Made by a program: the position numbers and the translations under genes. The notes beneath the pieces are model-generated. The model saw nothing but the letters and a program-made list of their open reading frames with translations, did no database searches and was not told where the DNA came from. From Scandinavium sp051650185 (GTDB taxonomy: Bacteria > Pseudomonadota > Gammaproteobacteria > Enterobacterales > Enterobacteriaceae), in the NCBI RefSeq assembly GCF_051650185.1, contig NZ_JBOFIN010000125.1:1-64000 (forward strand): a stretch of 64,000 nucleotides of DNA. The letters are read 5' to 3'. Shown piece by piece: positions 1 through 7,708 of this stretch (position 1 is the stretch's first letter; each line of letters opens with the position of its first letter).

Positions 1-44
1 AGTTTTAGCTATGTAAGTGCCCACGGGCGAAGAAAACACTCTAA
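1..44 (+). other. 3' remnant of yobF-like small gene upstream of cspC
   Basis: E. coli has the small gene yobF just upstream of cspC, ending (from memory) in VLSMLCLRAKKTI. Here one frame encodes V-L-A-M and stops at 14-16. The next frame encodes C-P-R-A-K-K-T-L and stops at 42-44. The homologous tail is therefore present but split by a one-base shift, so the protein either ends early at VLAM or is frameshifted. Only the last few codons lie in the window and the rest cannot be judged. Confidence 0.35.
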
Positions 45-56
45 GGAATTTTGCAA

Positions 57-266
57 ATGGCAAAGATTAAAGGTCAAGTTAAGTGGTTCAACGAGTCTAA
101 AGGTTTTGGTTTCATTACTCCTGCTGACGGCAGCAAAGACGTGTTCGTACACTTCTCTGCAATCCAGGGTAACGGCTTCAAAACTCTGGCTGAAGGCCAG
201 AACGTTGAGTTCGAAATTCAGGACGGCCAGAAAGGCCCAGCAGCTGTTAACGTAACGGCTATCTGA
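57..266 (+). CDS. cspC: Cold shock-like RNA chaperone CspC
   Basis: A 69-residue single cold-shock domain protein, essentially identical to E. coli CspC as remembered. It binds single-stranded RNA in the cytoplasm, acts as an RNA chaperone and antiterminator, and stabilises rpoS mRNA. RNP1 (K15-I20, KGFGFI) and RNP2 (V29-F33, VFVHF) are intact, as is W10. The ATG at 57 is preferred to the in-frame TTG at 51 because AGGA at 44-47 is well spaced from it. CspC-type residues (Q7, A67 region [10 protein letters not shown]) separate it from CspE. In E. coli it is co-transcribed with yobF. Confidence 0.97.
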
Positions 267-303
267 TTACGAATCCACTGATCTCTATTTGACATCAGCC
301 ATA

Positions 304-330
304 AAGCCTCGCTCTTAGCGGGGCTTTTTA
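304..330 (+). terminator. Rho-independent terminator of cspC
   Basis: A 10-bp stem (AAGCCTCGCT pairing with AGCGGGGCTT, one G-U pair) with a short CTT loop is followed by a run of five T. It lies 38 bases after the cspC stop. Confidence 0.85.
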
Positions 331-472
331 CTGTCCGTTGCAAACTATGTCTGTATTCCCCCGCTGTCGCGCTTTGTTGCAAATCCACATCATTATTAGC
401 ATTGTTTAGCGGTTATCCTGGCCTCTTTTCACGTTAAATCATTGGGTTGTAAATTATAACCCGGGAGCCGGA

Positions 473-2206
473 GTGCAGAACCATCGCCGTCATTTTACCC
501 CTGTCCGTTTTGGGCTGGTGTGTGTGGGAATTTTATGTTGTCTTGGACTGTTGCTGGCGCGCGTTGGCTGGTTGCAAATCATTTCTCCGGATAATCTCGT
601 CAAACAAGAAGATATGCGCTCACTGCGTGAAGAGCCCATTGATGTTCCGCGCGGTATGATTGTCGATCGTGAAGGCAGGCCATTGGCAGTCAGCGTGCCA
701 GTGAGTGCCATTTGGGCCGATCCGCAAACGCTCATAGAAAAGGGCGGCATCGGCTACAACGCCCGCTGGCAGGCACTCGCGAATGCATTACATCTTTCAC
801 TTAACGACCTGACAGCGCGCATTACCCAGCATCCTCACTCTCGTTTTCTTTATCTGGCTCGCCAGGTTGATCCCCAACAGGCGAACTGGATTGAAAAACT
901 GCATCTGCCGGGCATCAATCTGCGTGATGAGTCTCGTCGTTTTTACCCTGCGGGGCATGTGGCGGCAAATCTGATTGGTTTCACCAATATCGACGACCAG
1001 GGTATTGAGGGCGTTGAAAAAAGCTTCAATACCCAACTGCAGGGAAAACCTGGGTTACGTCTGGTGCGTAAAGATCGCCATGGTCAGGTCATTGAAAATC
1101 TGACCGAGCAAACGCCGGTGCCAGCGCATAATTTGCAACTCAGTATTGATGAGCGTCTGCAAACCGTCACCGAAGATGCTCTGGACAATGCTGTTCGCTG
1201 GAATAAGGCGGAATCTGGCGCGTCGGTTTTAATTAAAATCAATACCGGTGAAATTCTCTCAATGGCGAGCTTCCCGGATTTTAATCCTAATAATCGCGAC
1301 AAGGCGACACTCGACGATTTCCGCAACCGTGCCATCAGCGATACCTTCGAGCCCGGCTCTACGGTAAAACCTCTGGTTATCATGACCGCGCTGCAACAGG
1401 GCATTGTCCAGCCAGACAGCGTAGTGGATACGCATCCCTATGTTGTGGACGGGCACAGGATCCGCGATGTGGGCTACTATCCTGAACTGACACTCACCGG
1501 CATTTTGCAAAAATCGAGCGACACAGGCGTTTCGCATTTGTCACTGGCGATGCCCATTCAGCGACTGCTCGATACCTATAAAGCCTTTGGTTTTGGGCAA
1601 TCGACGGGATTAGGGTTAACCGGTGAAAGTCAGGGACTCATGCGGCAACGCCGCTTTTGGGGACAGCTTGACCGCGCGACGTTTGCCTTTGGCTATGGCC
1701 TGATGGTGACCCCGCTTCAGCTTGCCCATGTGTATGCCACGATAGGGGGTTTTGGCATGGAGCGCCCACTCTCTATTACGCGTATCGATCCGCCGGTTAT
1801 GGGTCACCAGGTGATGTCGCCGGAGATTGTGCATCAGGTCGAACATATGATGGAGAGCGTGGCTCTGCCCGGCGGGGGAGGGATTAAGGCAGCGGTGCAT
1901 GACTACCGCGTGGCCGTGAAAACCGGTACGGCGAAAAAGATTGGGCCGGATGGTAAGTACATCGACAAATATATCGCTTATACCGCAGGTGTCGCGCCAG
2001 CCAGCAATCCTCAGTATGCGCTGGTGGTGGTCATCAACGATCCACAAAATGGAGATTACTACGGCGGGGCGGTCTCTGCGCCAGTCTTCAGCCAGATTAT
2101 GGGCGATGTGCTGCGTCTGGAAAATGTCATGCCGGACGGCATTGCGCCGGGTTCCGATAATCTCATCGTGATGCACCATGACAACAGCGAGACTCCGGCG
2201 CTGTAA
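473..2206 (+). CDS. FtsI-paralogous peptidoglycan DD-transpeptidase (PBP3SAL-like)
   Basis: A 577-residue class B penicillin-binding protein, as long as FtsI (588) but in a different location: between cspC and rlmA, the place of the acid-active PBP3SAL of Salmonella, which E. coli K-12 lacks. Visible parts are a short cytoplasmic tail, one membrane helix (about 13-32), a PBP dimerisation domain, then the transpeptidase with the active-site serine in STVK (S296, K299) and KTGT (483-486). The SXN motif reads S348-S-D350, with Asp instead of the Asn seen in FtsI. It should crosslink septal peptidoglycan at the cytoplasmic membrane, possibly in acidic conditions (inference from PBP3SAL). The start is GTG at 473 with GGGAG five bases upstream. 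Single gene with its own promoter region. Confidence 0.88.
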   Translation: MQNHRRHFTPVRFGLVCVGILCCLGLLLARVGWLQIISPDNLVKQEDMRSLREEPIDVPRGMIVDREGRPLAVSVPVSAIWADPQTLIEKGGIGYNARWQALANALHLSLNDLTARITQHPHSRFLYLARQVDPQQANWIEKLHLPGINLRDESRRFYPAGHVAANLIGFTNIDDQGIEGVEKSFNTQLQGKPGLRLVRKDRHGQVIENLTEQTPVPAHNLQLSIDERLQTVTEDALDNAVRWNKAESGASVLIKINTGEILSMASFPDFNPNNRDKATLDDFRNRAISDTFEPGSTVKPLVIMTALQQGIVQPDSVVDTHPYVVDGHRIRDVGYYPELTLTGILQKSSDTGVSHLSLAMPIQRLLDTYKAFGFGQSTGLGLTGESQGLMRQRRFWGQLDRATFAFGYGLMVTPLQLAHVYATIGGFGMERPLSITRIDPPVMGHQVMSPEIVHQVEHMMESVALPGGGGIKAAVHDYRVAVKTGTAKKIGPDGKYIDKYIAYTAGVAPASNPQYALVVVINDPQNGDYYGGAVSAPVFSQIMGDVLRLENVMPDGIAPGSDNLIVMHHDNSETPAL

Positions 2207-2218
2207 TCCATTCACCTG

Positions 2219-2249
2219 AAGGGCGAATAGCGGTACACTTTCGCCCTTT
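2219..2249 (+). terminator. Possible terminator hairpin between the PBP gene and rlmA
   Basis: A perfect 9-bp inverted repeat (2219-2227 with 2240-2248, AAGGGCGAA) with a 12-base loop is followed only by TTTC. It could be a weak terminator or an attenuating hairpin before rlmA. Confidence 0.35.
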
Positions 2250-2269
2250 CTACTGTGACCGGAGTCATC

Positions 2270-3064
2270 ATGTCCTGGAGTTGTCCTCTCTGTAACGCAC
2301 CGCTTGAGCGCCATAACAACAGCTATTTCTGCCCGCAGCGCCATCAGTTTGATCTGGCGAAAGAGGGTTATCTGAACCTGTTGCCGGTGCAGTTCAAGCG
2401 TTCGCGCGATCCGGGTGACAGCGCGGAGATGATGCAGGCGCGTCGGGCGTTTCTGGATGCCGGGCATTATCAGCCTCTGCGAGACACCATCAGTGGGATG
2501 CTTAAGCAGGTTAATGCTGCCAATATTCTCGATATCGGTTGTGGCGAGGGGTATTACACTCACGTCTTTGCTGAACATGCTGAGCACACCTGGGGGCTGG
2601 ATGTGTCAAAAGTCGCCGTGCGTTATGGCGCTAAGCGGTATCCGCAGGTGGATTTTTGTGTGGCTTCAAGCCAGCGTTTACCTTTTAGCGACGCCTGCAT
2701 GGATGCTGTCGTTCGCATCTACGCGCCCTGTAATCCGCAAGAGCTGAAACGAGTGGTGAAAGAGGGCGGAGTGGTGATTACAGCTACGCCGGGGCCGCGC
2801 CACCTGATGGAGCTCAAAGGGTTAATCTACGATGAAATTCGACTGCATGAAGCCAACAGCGAAGTGCTTCCAGGTTTCCGCCTGAGTGAAACGCAGCAGC
2901 TTGCCTATCCTATGAAGCTGAAGGGCAGTGAAGCGGTCGCTTTATTGCAGATGACGCCGTTCGCATGGCGGGCAAAACCTGAAGTATGGGAAAAACTGGC
3001 GGGGCTCGAAACATTTGACTGCCAGACCGACTTTTTGATTCAGGTCTGGCAGCGCGAAGATTAA
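2270..3064 (+). CDS. rlmA: 23S rRNA (guanine-N1)-methyltransferase RlmA
   Basis: A 264-residue SAM-dependent methyltransferase that methylates G745 of 23S rRNA (E. coli numbering). The N-terminal zinc finger is intact (C5, C8, C21, H25), followed by the SAM-binding motif ILDIGCGEG at 86-94. The sequence closely follows E. coli RlmA/RrmA. The start is ATG at 2270 with GGAG at 2261-2264. The GTG at 2255 would add five residues and has no ribosome site. The stop codon overlaps the stop of mntP on the other strand (convergent, 4-bp overlap). Confidence 0.95.
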   Translation: MSWSCPLCNAPLERHNNSYFCPQRHQFDLAKEGYLNLLPVQFKRSRDPGDSAEMMQARRAFLDAGHYQPLRDTISGMLKQVNAANILDIGCGEGYYTHVFAEHAEHTWGLDVSKVAVRYGAKRYPQVDFCVASSQRLPFSDACMDAVVRIYAPCNPQELKRVVKEGGVVITATPGPRHLMELKGLIYDEIRLHEANSEVLPGFRLSETQQLAYPMKLKGSEAVALLQMTPFAWRAKPEVWEKLAGLETFDCQTDFLIQVWQRED

Positions 3065-3627
3065 CCGGCGAAGTGGCTCCAGAGGATCTGGACGCCAATG
3101 CCAATCAGCACAATACCGCCGAGGATCTCGGCTCGCTTGCCCAACAGCGGGCCGATGAAACGTCCGACCATCATGCCAATGGTGGTCATCACCAGCGTGG
3201 CGCAGCCAATAGCCAGCGCGGTGAACACAATATTCACCTGCAGGAAGGCAAGGCCGACACCGACCGCCATGGCGTCCAGACTGGTGGCAATCGCGGTGGT
3301 GACCAGCAGCCAGAAACCGTGACGGCTTGGGGCTTTCTCTTCTTCATCTTCATTTCCACGCCAGCCTTCAATCAGCATTCGACCGCCGAGGAAGACCAGC
3401 AGGACAAAAGCAATCCAGTGATTCCATTCCAGCACGAACTGGCTGGCAAGCATGCCGAGGCCCCAGCCGATCAGCGGGGTGATGGCTTCAACACAGCCAA
3501 AAATAAGGCCAGTGCGTAAAGCTTCAGAGAATTTCGGTTTATGAAGTGAAGCGCCTTTACTTATCGATACCGCAAACGCGTCCATCGACATACCAAAAGC
3601 TAGGAGGATAGTGGCTGAGAGATTCAT
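3061..3627 (-). CDS. mntP: Manganese exporter MntP
   Basis: A 188-residue inner-membrane protein of the MntP/YebN family with six predicted helices and the two repeated acidic segments GMSMDAFAVS (12-21) and TSLDAMAVGVG typical of the family. It exports Mn2+ and protects against manganese toxicity. The upstream region carries a yybP-ykoY riboswitch and two palindromes of MntR type, so expression should rise with manganese at both transcription and mRNA level. Its 3' end overlaps the rlmA stop. Confidence 0.95.
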   Translation of the reverse strand: MNLSATILLAFGMSMDAFAVSISKGASLHKPKFSEALRTGLIFGCVEAITPLIGWGLGMLASQFVLEWNHWIAFVLLVFLGGRMLIEGWRGNEDEEEKAPSRHGFWLLVTTAIATSLDAMAVGVGLAFLQVNIVFTALAIGCATLVMTTIGMMVGRFIGPLLGKRAEILGGIVLIGIGVQILWSHFAG

Positions 3628-3707
3628 CGCTTGTCCTGACCGGGGAAATATCCATATGACACACCACTGCCCCCAGTAAACCCATGCCCGAATAATCCGG
3701 CCATGAT

Positions 3708-3826
3708 GCAGGTGGTATGTCTATGGTCTCGCCTGATCATCTTGCTGATGAACCGTACGTGCCACGTTTTGCAACGAGTATGTTGACACGTACATTTCCG
3801 GGAAAGGAAATCGGCTACTCCCCAAC
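3708..3826 (-). promoter_or_regulatory. yybP-ykoY manganese riboswitch in the mntP leader
   Basis: Read on the minus strand, the leader begins with GGGGAGUAGCCGA (3823 down to 3811), the hallmark of the yybP-ykoY class. A hairpin, the conserved CAACAUACUCG segment (around 3787-3773) and a GAGACCAUAGAC segment near 3721-3732 follow. The leader is about 200 nt, as in E. coli mntP, where this element senses Mn2+ and raises translation. The 3' boundary is approximate. The segment 3650-3707 probably holds the expression platform. Confidence 0.85.
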
Positions 3827-3897
3827 GACGGGCGCAACCTTAACATAATTTGAGAAAATAAAACAATAACAAAAAGACGTTATTTAAATGACTTATT

Positions 3898-3916
3898 GAT
3901 AACGATTTTCATTTGG
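3898..3916. promoter_or_regulatory. Weak Fur-box-like sequence upstream of mntP
   Basis: GATAACGATTTTCATTTGG matches the 19-base Fur consensus at 13 positions. It lies between the riboswitch start and the MntR boxes. A role in mntP control is only a possibility. Confidence 0.3.
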
Positions 3917-3967
3917 CTTTACAGGTAAGTGAATCGTTAATAAATATGAGGGAATAAAAAGAGGGAA

Positions 3968-3983
3968 TATAGCCATGGCTATA
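3968..3983. promoter_or_regulatory. MntR-type operator box 1
   Basis: TATAGCCATGGCTATA is a perfect 16-bp palindrome. Its ATAGC-N4-GCTAT core is the arrangement recalled for E. coli MntR sites (for example at mntH). It lies about 340 bp before the mntP start, upstream of the riboswitch-containing leader, suiting an activator position. An identical copy lies 43 bp away. Confidence 0.7.
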
Positions 3984-4010
3984 CAATTACCTGCACAATA
4001 TAGCAGCGTA

Positions 4011-4026
4011 TATAGCCATGGCTATA
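4011..4026. promoter_or_regulatory. MntR-type operator box 2
   Basis: The second exact copy of TATAGCCATGGCTATA is 43 bp (about four helical turns) from the first, so both sit on the same DNA face. It ends eight bases from the yobD stop. The 407-bp stretch between mntP and yobD therefore contains, in minus-strand order: two MntR-type boxes, a Fur-like sequence, an AT-rich promoter region and the riboswitch. Confidence 0.7.
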
Positions 4027-4034
4027 AATATAAC

Positions 4035-4493
4035 TTACTGAGAATTAACAAGAAGTTTGTAAATGCGTTCAAGGTCGTCGATATTTTTAACCCTGATGAG
4101 CAGGCGCCGTTGTTCTAATTGCATAACCAGAACACCATCTTCAGATAAATTCATTTCTTTGATTCGGGAATAAGCAATCCACACGTTGCTGAAGAAAAAG
4201 CCATCTTGTTTAAAAATAATTTTTGGCGTGCGGATCCAGAACAGATATAACCCCATTAAGGCCAGAGCACATAATAACCATGTGGTGATTAACTGACCGT
4301 GGGCATTGATGTTTTGGTAAATCAGAATAGCGACCAGACCGACGAAAATCAGGCCATCAACGCGTCCACGGCGGAGCAGGGGAATGGCAAGCCGCGTGGC
4401 ACCGTGGCGGCCCGGCATGATGAACTGATCGTAAAGGGCGTACGCGAGCAGGGCCACAATAAACAGCACCAGCACCCAATCCGTGATTGTCAT
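4035..4493 (-). CDS. yobD: DUF986 inner-membrane protein YobD
   Basis: A 152-residue protein matching E. coli YobD (UPF0266), function unknown. It has a hydrophobic N-terminal helix (about 5-22), two more membrane segments (about 46-64 and 70-88) and a cytoplasmic C-terminal part. The ATG at 4493 is chosen because a strong GGAGG lies five bases upstream; the longer open frame runs back into manZ. It follows the man operon after a terminator hairpin, so it is expressed by read-through or weakly on its own. Confidence 0.9.
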   Translation of the reverse strand: MTITDWVLVLFIVALLAYALYDQFIMPGRHGATRLAIPLLRRGRVDGLIFVGLVAILIYQNINAHGQLITTWLLCALALMGLYLFWIRTPKIIFKQDGFFFSNVWIAYSRIKEMNLSEDGVLVMQLEQRRLLIRVKNIDDLERIYKLLVNSQ

Positions 4494-4507
4494 TGAACCT
4501 CCAGAAA

Positions 4508-4534
4508 TAAAAAACCGGGGCACGATGGCCCCGG
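4508..4534 (-). terminator. Terminator after manZ
   Basis: On the minus strand a 7-bp GC stem (4534-4528 with 4521-4515, CCGGGGC) with a 6-base loop is followed by six T and TATTT. It separates manZ from yobD. Confidence 0.8.
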
Positions 4535-4549
4535 CTGAACAACGCGTTA

Positions 4550-5401
4550 TTACAGACCCAGCAGGCCGACCGCGTAGCCCGCGATACCGATGACGAAGAA
4601 GCCAACGATGATCCACAGCGGGTTCACTTTCTTACGCAGCAGCCACATACAGGCGAAGGTCAGCAGCAGCGGTACCAGGCCCGGCATCAGCTGGTCAAGG
4701 ATAGTCTGCACGGTGGTCACACGAGTTTGGCCATCCTGACCGGTGATGGTCGACACCACCAGCGGGATATTCACGTGCGTCCACTTGTTAACCAATGCCC
4801 CCATGACAAACAGGCCGAGGATTGACGCCCCCTCAGTCAGTTTCTGCAGGAAGCCGCCGCCCATATCTTTAACGATGTCCACACCTTTACGGTAGCCGTA
4901 AGCCACGCCGTAGTAACGGGTTGCCAGACGCACGGCGTTGAACAGGATGAAGAACAGCAGTGGGCCGAGCAGGCTGCCGCTCATCGCGATACCGGCACCC
5001 AGTGCCGCAAATACCGGACGGACGGTACCCCAGAAGATTGGGTCACCCACGCCTGCCAGCGGACCCATCAGACCGACTTTGATACCGTTGATGGCACCAT
5101 CGTCAATCTCTGCGCCGTTTGCACGCTGTTCTTCCATCGCCAGCGTCACGCCCAGTACCGGAGCGGCAACGTAAGGATGGGTGTTGAAGAATTCCAGGTG
5201 ACGCTTAATCGCCTGACGACGCGCTTCGTTATTTTCCGGATACAGGCGTTTGATAGCCGGCACCATGGAGAAGCAGAAGCCCAGCGCTTGCATACGTTCG
5301 AAGTTCCATGAACCCTGGAACAGGTTAGAACGAAGGAACACGCCACGAATGTCACTCTGAGTGAGTTTTTTCTCAGTGGTAGTTTTAGTGATATCAACCA
5401 T
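4550..5401 (-). CDS. manZ: PTS mannose transporter subunit IID
   Basis: The 283-residue IID membrane subunit of the mannose/glucose/glucosamine phosphotransferase system, nearly identical to E. coli ManZ. With ManY it forms the sugar channel in the inner membrane. The family core is present (SNLFQGSWNFERMQ near the N-terminus, GPLAGVGDPIFWGT in the middle). The ATG at 5401 is chosen because AGGTGAG lies eight bases upstream. The GTG at 5410 (three residues longer) has no ribosome site. Confidence 0.96.
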   Translation of the reverse strand: MVDITKTTTEKKLTQSDIRGVFLRSNLFQGSWNFERMQALGFCFSMVPAIKRLYPENNEARRQAIKRHLEFFNTHPYVAAPVLGVTLAMEEQRANGAEIDDGAINGIKVGLMGPLAGVGDPIFWGTVRPVFAALGAGIAMSGSLLGPLLFFILFNAVRLATRYYGVAYGYRKGVDIVKDMGGGFLQKLTEGASILGLFVMGALVNKWTHVNIPLVVSTITGQDGQTRVTTVQTILDQLMPGLVPLLLTFACMWLLRKKVNPLWIIVGFFVIGIAGYAVGLLGL

Positions 5402-5413
5402 TTCGCTCACCTG

Positions 5414-6211
5414 TTAGTCCAGTTGGTTATCGAGATCGTTGTTAGCAGCCTGTACCGGGCCACCCGCAACGCGATTGTATTTAGGGCTCAGCTGGATATA
5501 CAGAATTGCCATGACGGCACCAATCACACCCAGAGCAACCAGGTTGAAGTTGGTGAATGCTGCGGTAACGAAGCCGAGGTAGAAGAACGGCATCAGGTAG
5601 CCAGCACGCATCATGTTGATGACCATTGCGTAACCCACAACCACGATCATGCCACCGGCGATGTTCAGGCCGCCTGTCACCACTTCAGGGATCGCATTCA
5701 GCATGCTCTGTACTTCGCTGGTTCCTACGGAGATAGCCACGATAACCGCCGGAATAGCGATACGCATTGCCTGCAGGAACAGGGAAGAGACGTGGATCCA
5801 GGACAGCGCCGTCAGGTTGCCATTCTCTGCCGCCTTATCTGCCGCGTGCTGGAAGGCTACGGTGATAGTACGAACGATGATGGTCAGAACCTGGCCTGCT
5901 GCTGCCAGTGGGATAGCCAGTGCAATACCTGCACCGATGCTTTGATGTCCTGCGATAACCAGAACGGTTGAAATGATGGACGCCAGTGCGGCATCAGGGG
6001 CAACCGCCGCACCGATGTTCATCCAGCCCAGGGCGATCATTTCCAGGGTACCACCGATGATAATACCGGTTTTCATGTCACCAAGAACGGCGCCAATCAG
6101 GGTACAGGCGACCAGCGGACGGTGGAACTGAAATTCATCGAGTACCGATTCCATACCCGCAATACACGCGACGATGAACACCAGCACAATCTGAAGAGTG
6201 GTAATCTCCAT
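5414..6211 (-). CDS. manY: PTS mannose transporter subunit IIC
   Basis: The 265-residue IIC integral membrane subunit of the mannose PTS, with multiple hydrophobic segments and the family sequence GMESVLDEFQFHRPL near the N-terminus. It is almost identical to E. coli ManY. It is the middle gene of manXYZ, 61 bp after manX and 12 bp before the manZ start. ManYZ also serves as the entry point for phage lambda DNA and some bacteriocins in E. coli. Confidence 0.97.
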   Translation of the reverse strand: MEITTLQIVLVFIVACIAGMESVLDEFQFHRPLVACTLIGAVLGDMKTGIIIGGTLEMIALGWMNIGAAVAPDAALASIISTVLVIAGHQSIGAGIALAIPLAAAGQVLTIIVRTITVAFQHAADKAAENGNLTALSWIHVSSLFLQAMRIAIPAVIVAISVGTSEVQSMLNAIPEVVTGGLNIAGGMIVVVGYAMVINMMRAGYLMPFFYLGFVTAAFTNFNLVALGVIGAVMAILYIQLSPKYNRVAGGPVQAANNDLDNQLD

Positions 6212-6272
6212 TGTACTTCTCCTATAACGTAAGTCTTAAGGTTGAAAATTCAGTGAACAGACAGTGCCGGAC

Positions 6273-7241
6273 TTATTTGCCAACCTTGCCTATCAAATCC
6301 ATCATTTTCAGTCGCTGATCGGTGGAAACTTTACGCGCTTCCAGTTCGATACCGCGCGCATTCAGTTTGTTGAAGGCTTCGATATCTTTCTCATCAACAG
6401 AAATGGCGTTGTTGACCTGAGTTTTACCCTGACGGAAAGCCATACCCCCGATGTTCACGGTGGTGATTTTCACGCCTTGTTCAACGATACGTTCAACGTC
6501 GGTCGGGTTAGTAAACAGCAGCATGACGCGCTCGCCTGCATACTGCGGGTTGTTGTAGACGCGGATCATTTTCGCCACATCAACAACGTGCGCGGTCACA
6601 CCCGGAGGCGCAACCTGAGTCAGCAGCGTTTTACGAACGGTATCTGCCGCCACTTCGTCGCTGACGACGATAATGCGGGTGACGTTGGTTTCTTTAGTCC
6701 AGCGGGTTGCAACCTGGCCGTGGATAAGACGGTCATCGATACGCGCCAGGCCGATAACCATATAGTCATTCGGGCCCATTGGTTTCTCGGATGCCGCAGC
6801 TTTCTGGGCAACAGGCGCTGCCGCCGGTGCTGCTTTCACTGCCGGTTTTGCTTTCAGCGCTTTCACGCCTTCGCGACCGGTTTCCACCGCCAGTGCGACC
6901 AGCTCGTCAAACGTTGGGTTGTCGTCACGCGCCATCAGCGTTTCAACCAGCATAGGGATGTTTACGCCCGCGATAACTTCGTGATGCTCTTTATCGACGA
7001 CAATGCGGCTTGCAGCGTTAAACGGGCTGCCGCCCCATGTATCAACGAGAAACAGCACACCTTTACTGGTGTCGAGTTTTTCGAGCTGTGCGTTGTACTT
7101 CTCGATAAGCGTTTCTGCATTCTCGCCAGGCACGAAATCGATCCAACCCACGTTTTCCTGCTCACCCAACAGCATTTCTGCCGTTTTCAGCAGTTGTTCT
7201 GCAGCCCAACCATGTGTGCCTATTACAATAGCAATCGTCAC
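6273..7241 (-). CDS. manX: PTS mannose transporter subunit IIAB
   Basis: A 322-residue cytoplasmic phosphotransfer protein. The IIA domain (1-130) carries the phosphorylated H10 (GTHGWA). An Ala/Pro/Lys-rich linker (about 131-152) joins it to the IIB domain, whose phosphohistidine is H174 (DDRLIHGQVATRW). It passes phosphate from HPr to mannose, glucose, glucosamine and related sugars entering through ManYZ. It is the first gene of the operon, with a long 5' region containing CRP- and Mlc-like sites. Confidence 0.97.
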   Translation of the reverse strand: MTIAIVIGTHGWAAEQLLKTAEMLLGEQENVGWIDFVPGENAETLIEKYNAQLEKLDTSKGVLFLVDTWGGSPFNAASRIVVDKEHHEVIAGVNIPMLVETLMARDDNPTFDELVALAVETGREGVKALKAKPAVKAAPAAAPVAQKAAASEKPMGPNDYMVIGLARIDDRLIHGQVATRWTKETNVTRIIVVSDEVAADTVRKTLLTQVAPPGVTAHVVDVAKMIRVYNNPQYAGERVMLLFTNPTDVERIVEQGVKITTVNIGGMAFRQGKTQVNNAISVDEKDIEAFNKLNARGIELEARKVSTDQRLKMMDLIGKVGK

Positions 7242-7340
7242 TTGCTACCTCCTTTATTATCGTTGCGTCTAAAGTTCGGACGCTTGATGAACCGTTGGTG
7301 GTGACCGAATCGATTCAGATAGGGGTTAGAGTAAAAATGT

Positions 7341-7400
7341 TTATTACTTCCGTGAATTATTTTAGATAGTGAAAAAATAATTAATGTGATGAAGATCCGT
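7341..7400 (-). promoter_or_regulatory. manXYZ promoter with CRP- and Mlc/NagC-like sites
   Basis: On the minus strand TAAAAT (7364-7359) is a likely -10. A CRP half-site TCACA (7389-7385) lies in a 16-base site (7400-7385) centred about 41 bases before the expected start point, the class II activation position. The partly dyad stretch at 7341-7360 (TTATTACTTCCGTGAATTAT) resembles an Mlc/NagC site over the start point. CRP activation and Mlc repression of manX are established for E. coli; the sites here are read by eye. Nothing else stands out in 7401-7561. Confidence 0.5.
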
Positions 7401-7561
7401 AATTTACTCATCCAGCGGGAATAATTTTGGAGCGCAAAAAATCACCGACAAAACCCATCGGACGAATGCAAAAAGACGTAAATTTTTTTCCGGTTATGCA
7501 TTCTGTCTGATATGTTTACTTTCCGTTTAAATACACAGGAGTATAGGGCATAGCCCGAAGT

Positions 7562-7708
7562 ATGGACCGTCACCGACGTCAGTTCACCACCTGGCACGAA
7601 GCTGCCACACCCCGTTCCCCATCCAGTCGCACCGAGATAGTCACGTCTGTTGTTGACAAGGCGATGACAACTATTGCCGTTAGCAGGAGCTATTCATGGA
7701 ACTTTTAA
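7562..7708 (+). CDS. Candidate upstream ORF overlapping the yoaE start
   Basis: A 48-codon frame (MDRHRRQFTTWHE... ending SYSWNF) lies directly upstream of yoaE and its TAA (7706-7708) falls 11 bases inside yoaE. Ribosomes finishing it would stop on top of the yoaE start, an arrangement for translational coupling. No ideal Shine-Dalgarno precedes the ATG (only GAAG), which weakens the case. The peptide is basic, without a membrane helix. A short gene in this position, yoaL, is recalled for E. coli but could not be checked. Confidence 0.4.
   Translation: MDRHRRQFTTWHEAATPRSPSSRTEIVTSVVDKAMTTIAVSRSYSWNF

Noticed and set aside
1616..2587. 323-codon minus-strand frame across the PBP gene and rlmA
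   Set aside because: It spans the ends of two well-supported plus-strand genes and the intergenic hairpin. The product resembles nothing.
6264..7304. 346-codon open frame antisense to manX
   Set aside because: It exactly shadows manX, has low-complexity His/Arg/Phe-rich composition typical of an opposite-strand frame, and no ribosome site or family match.
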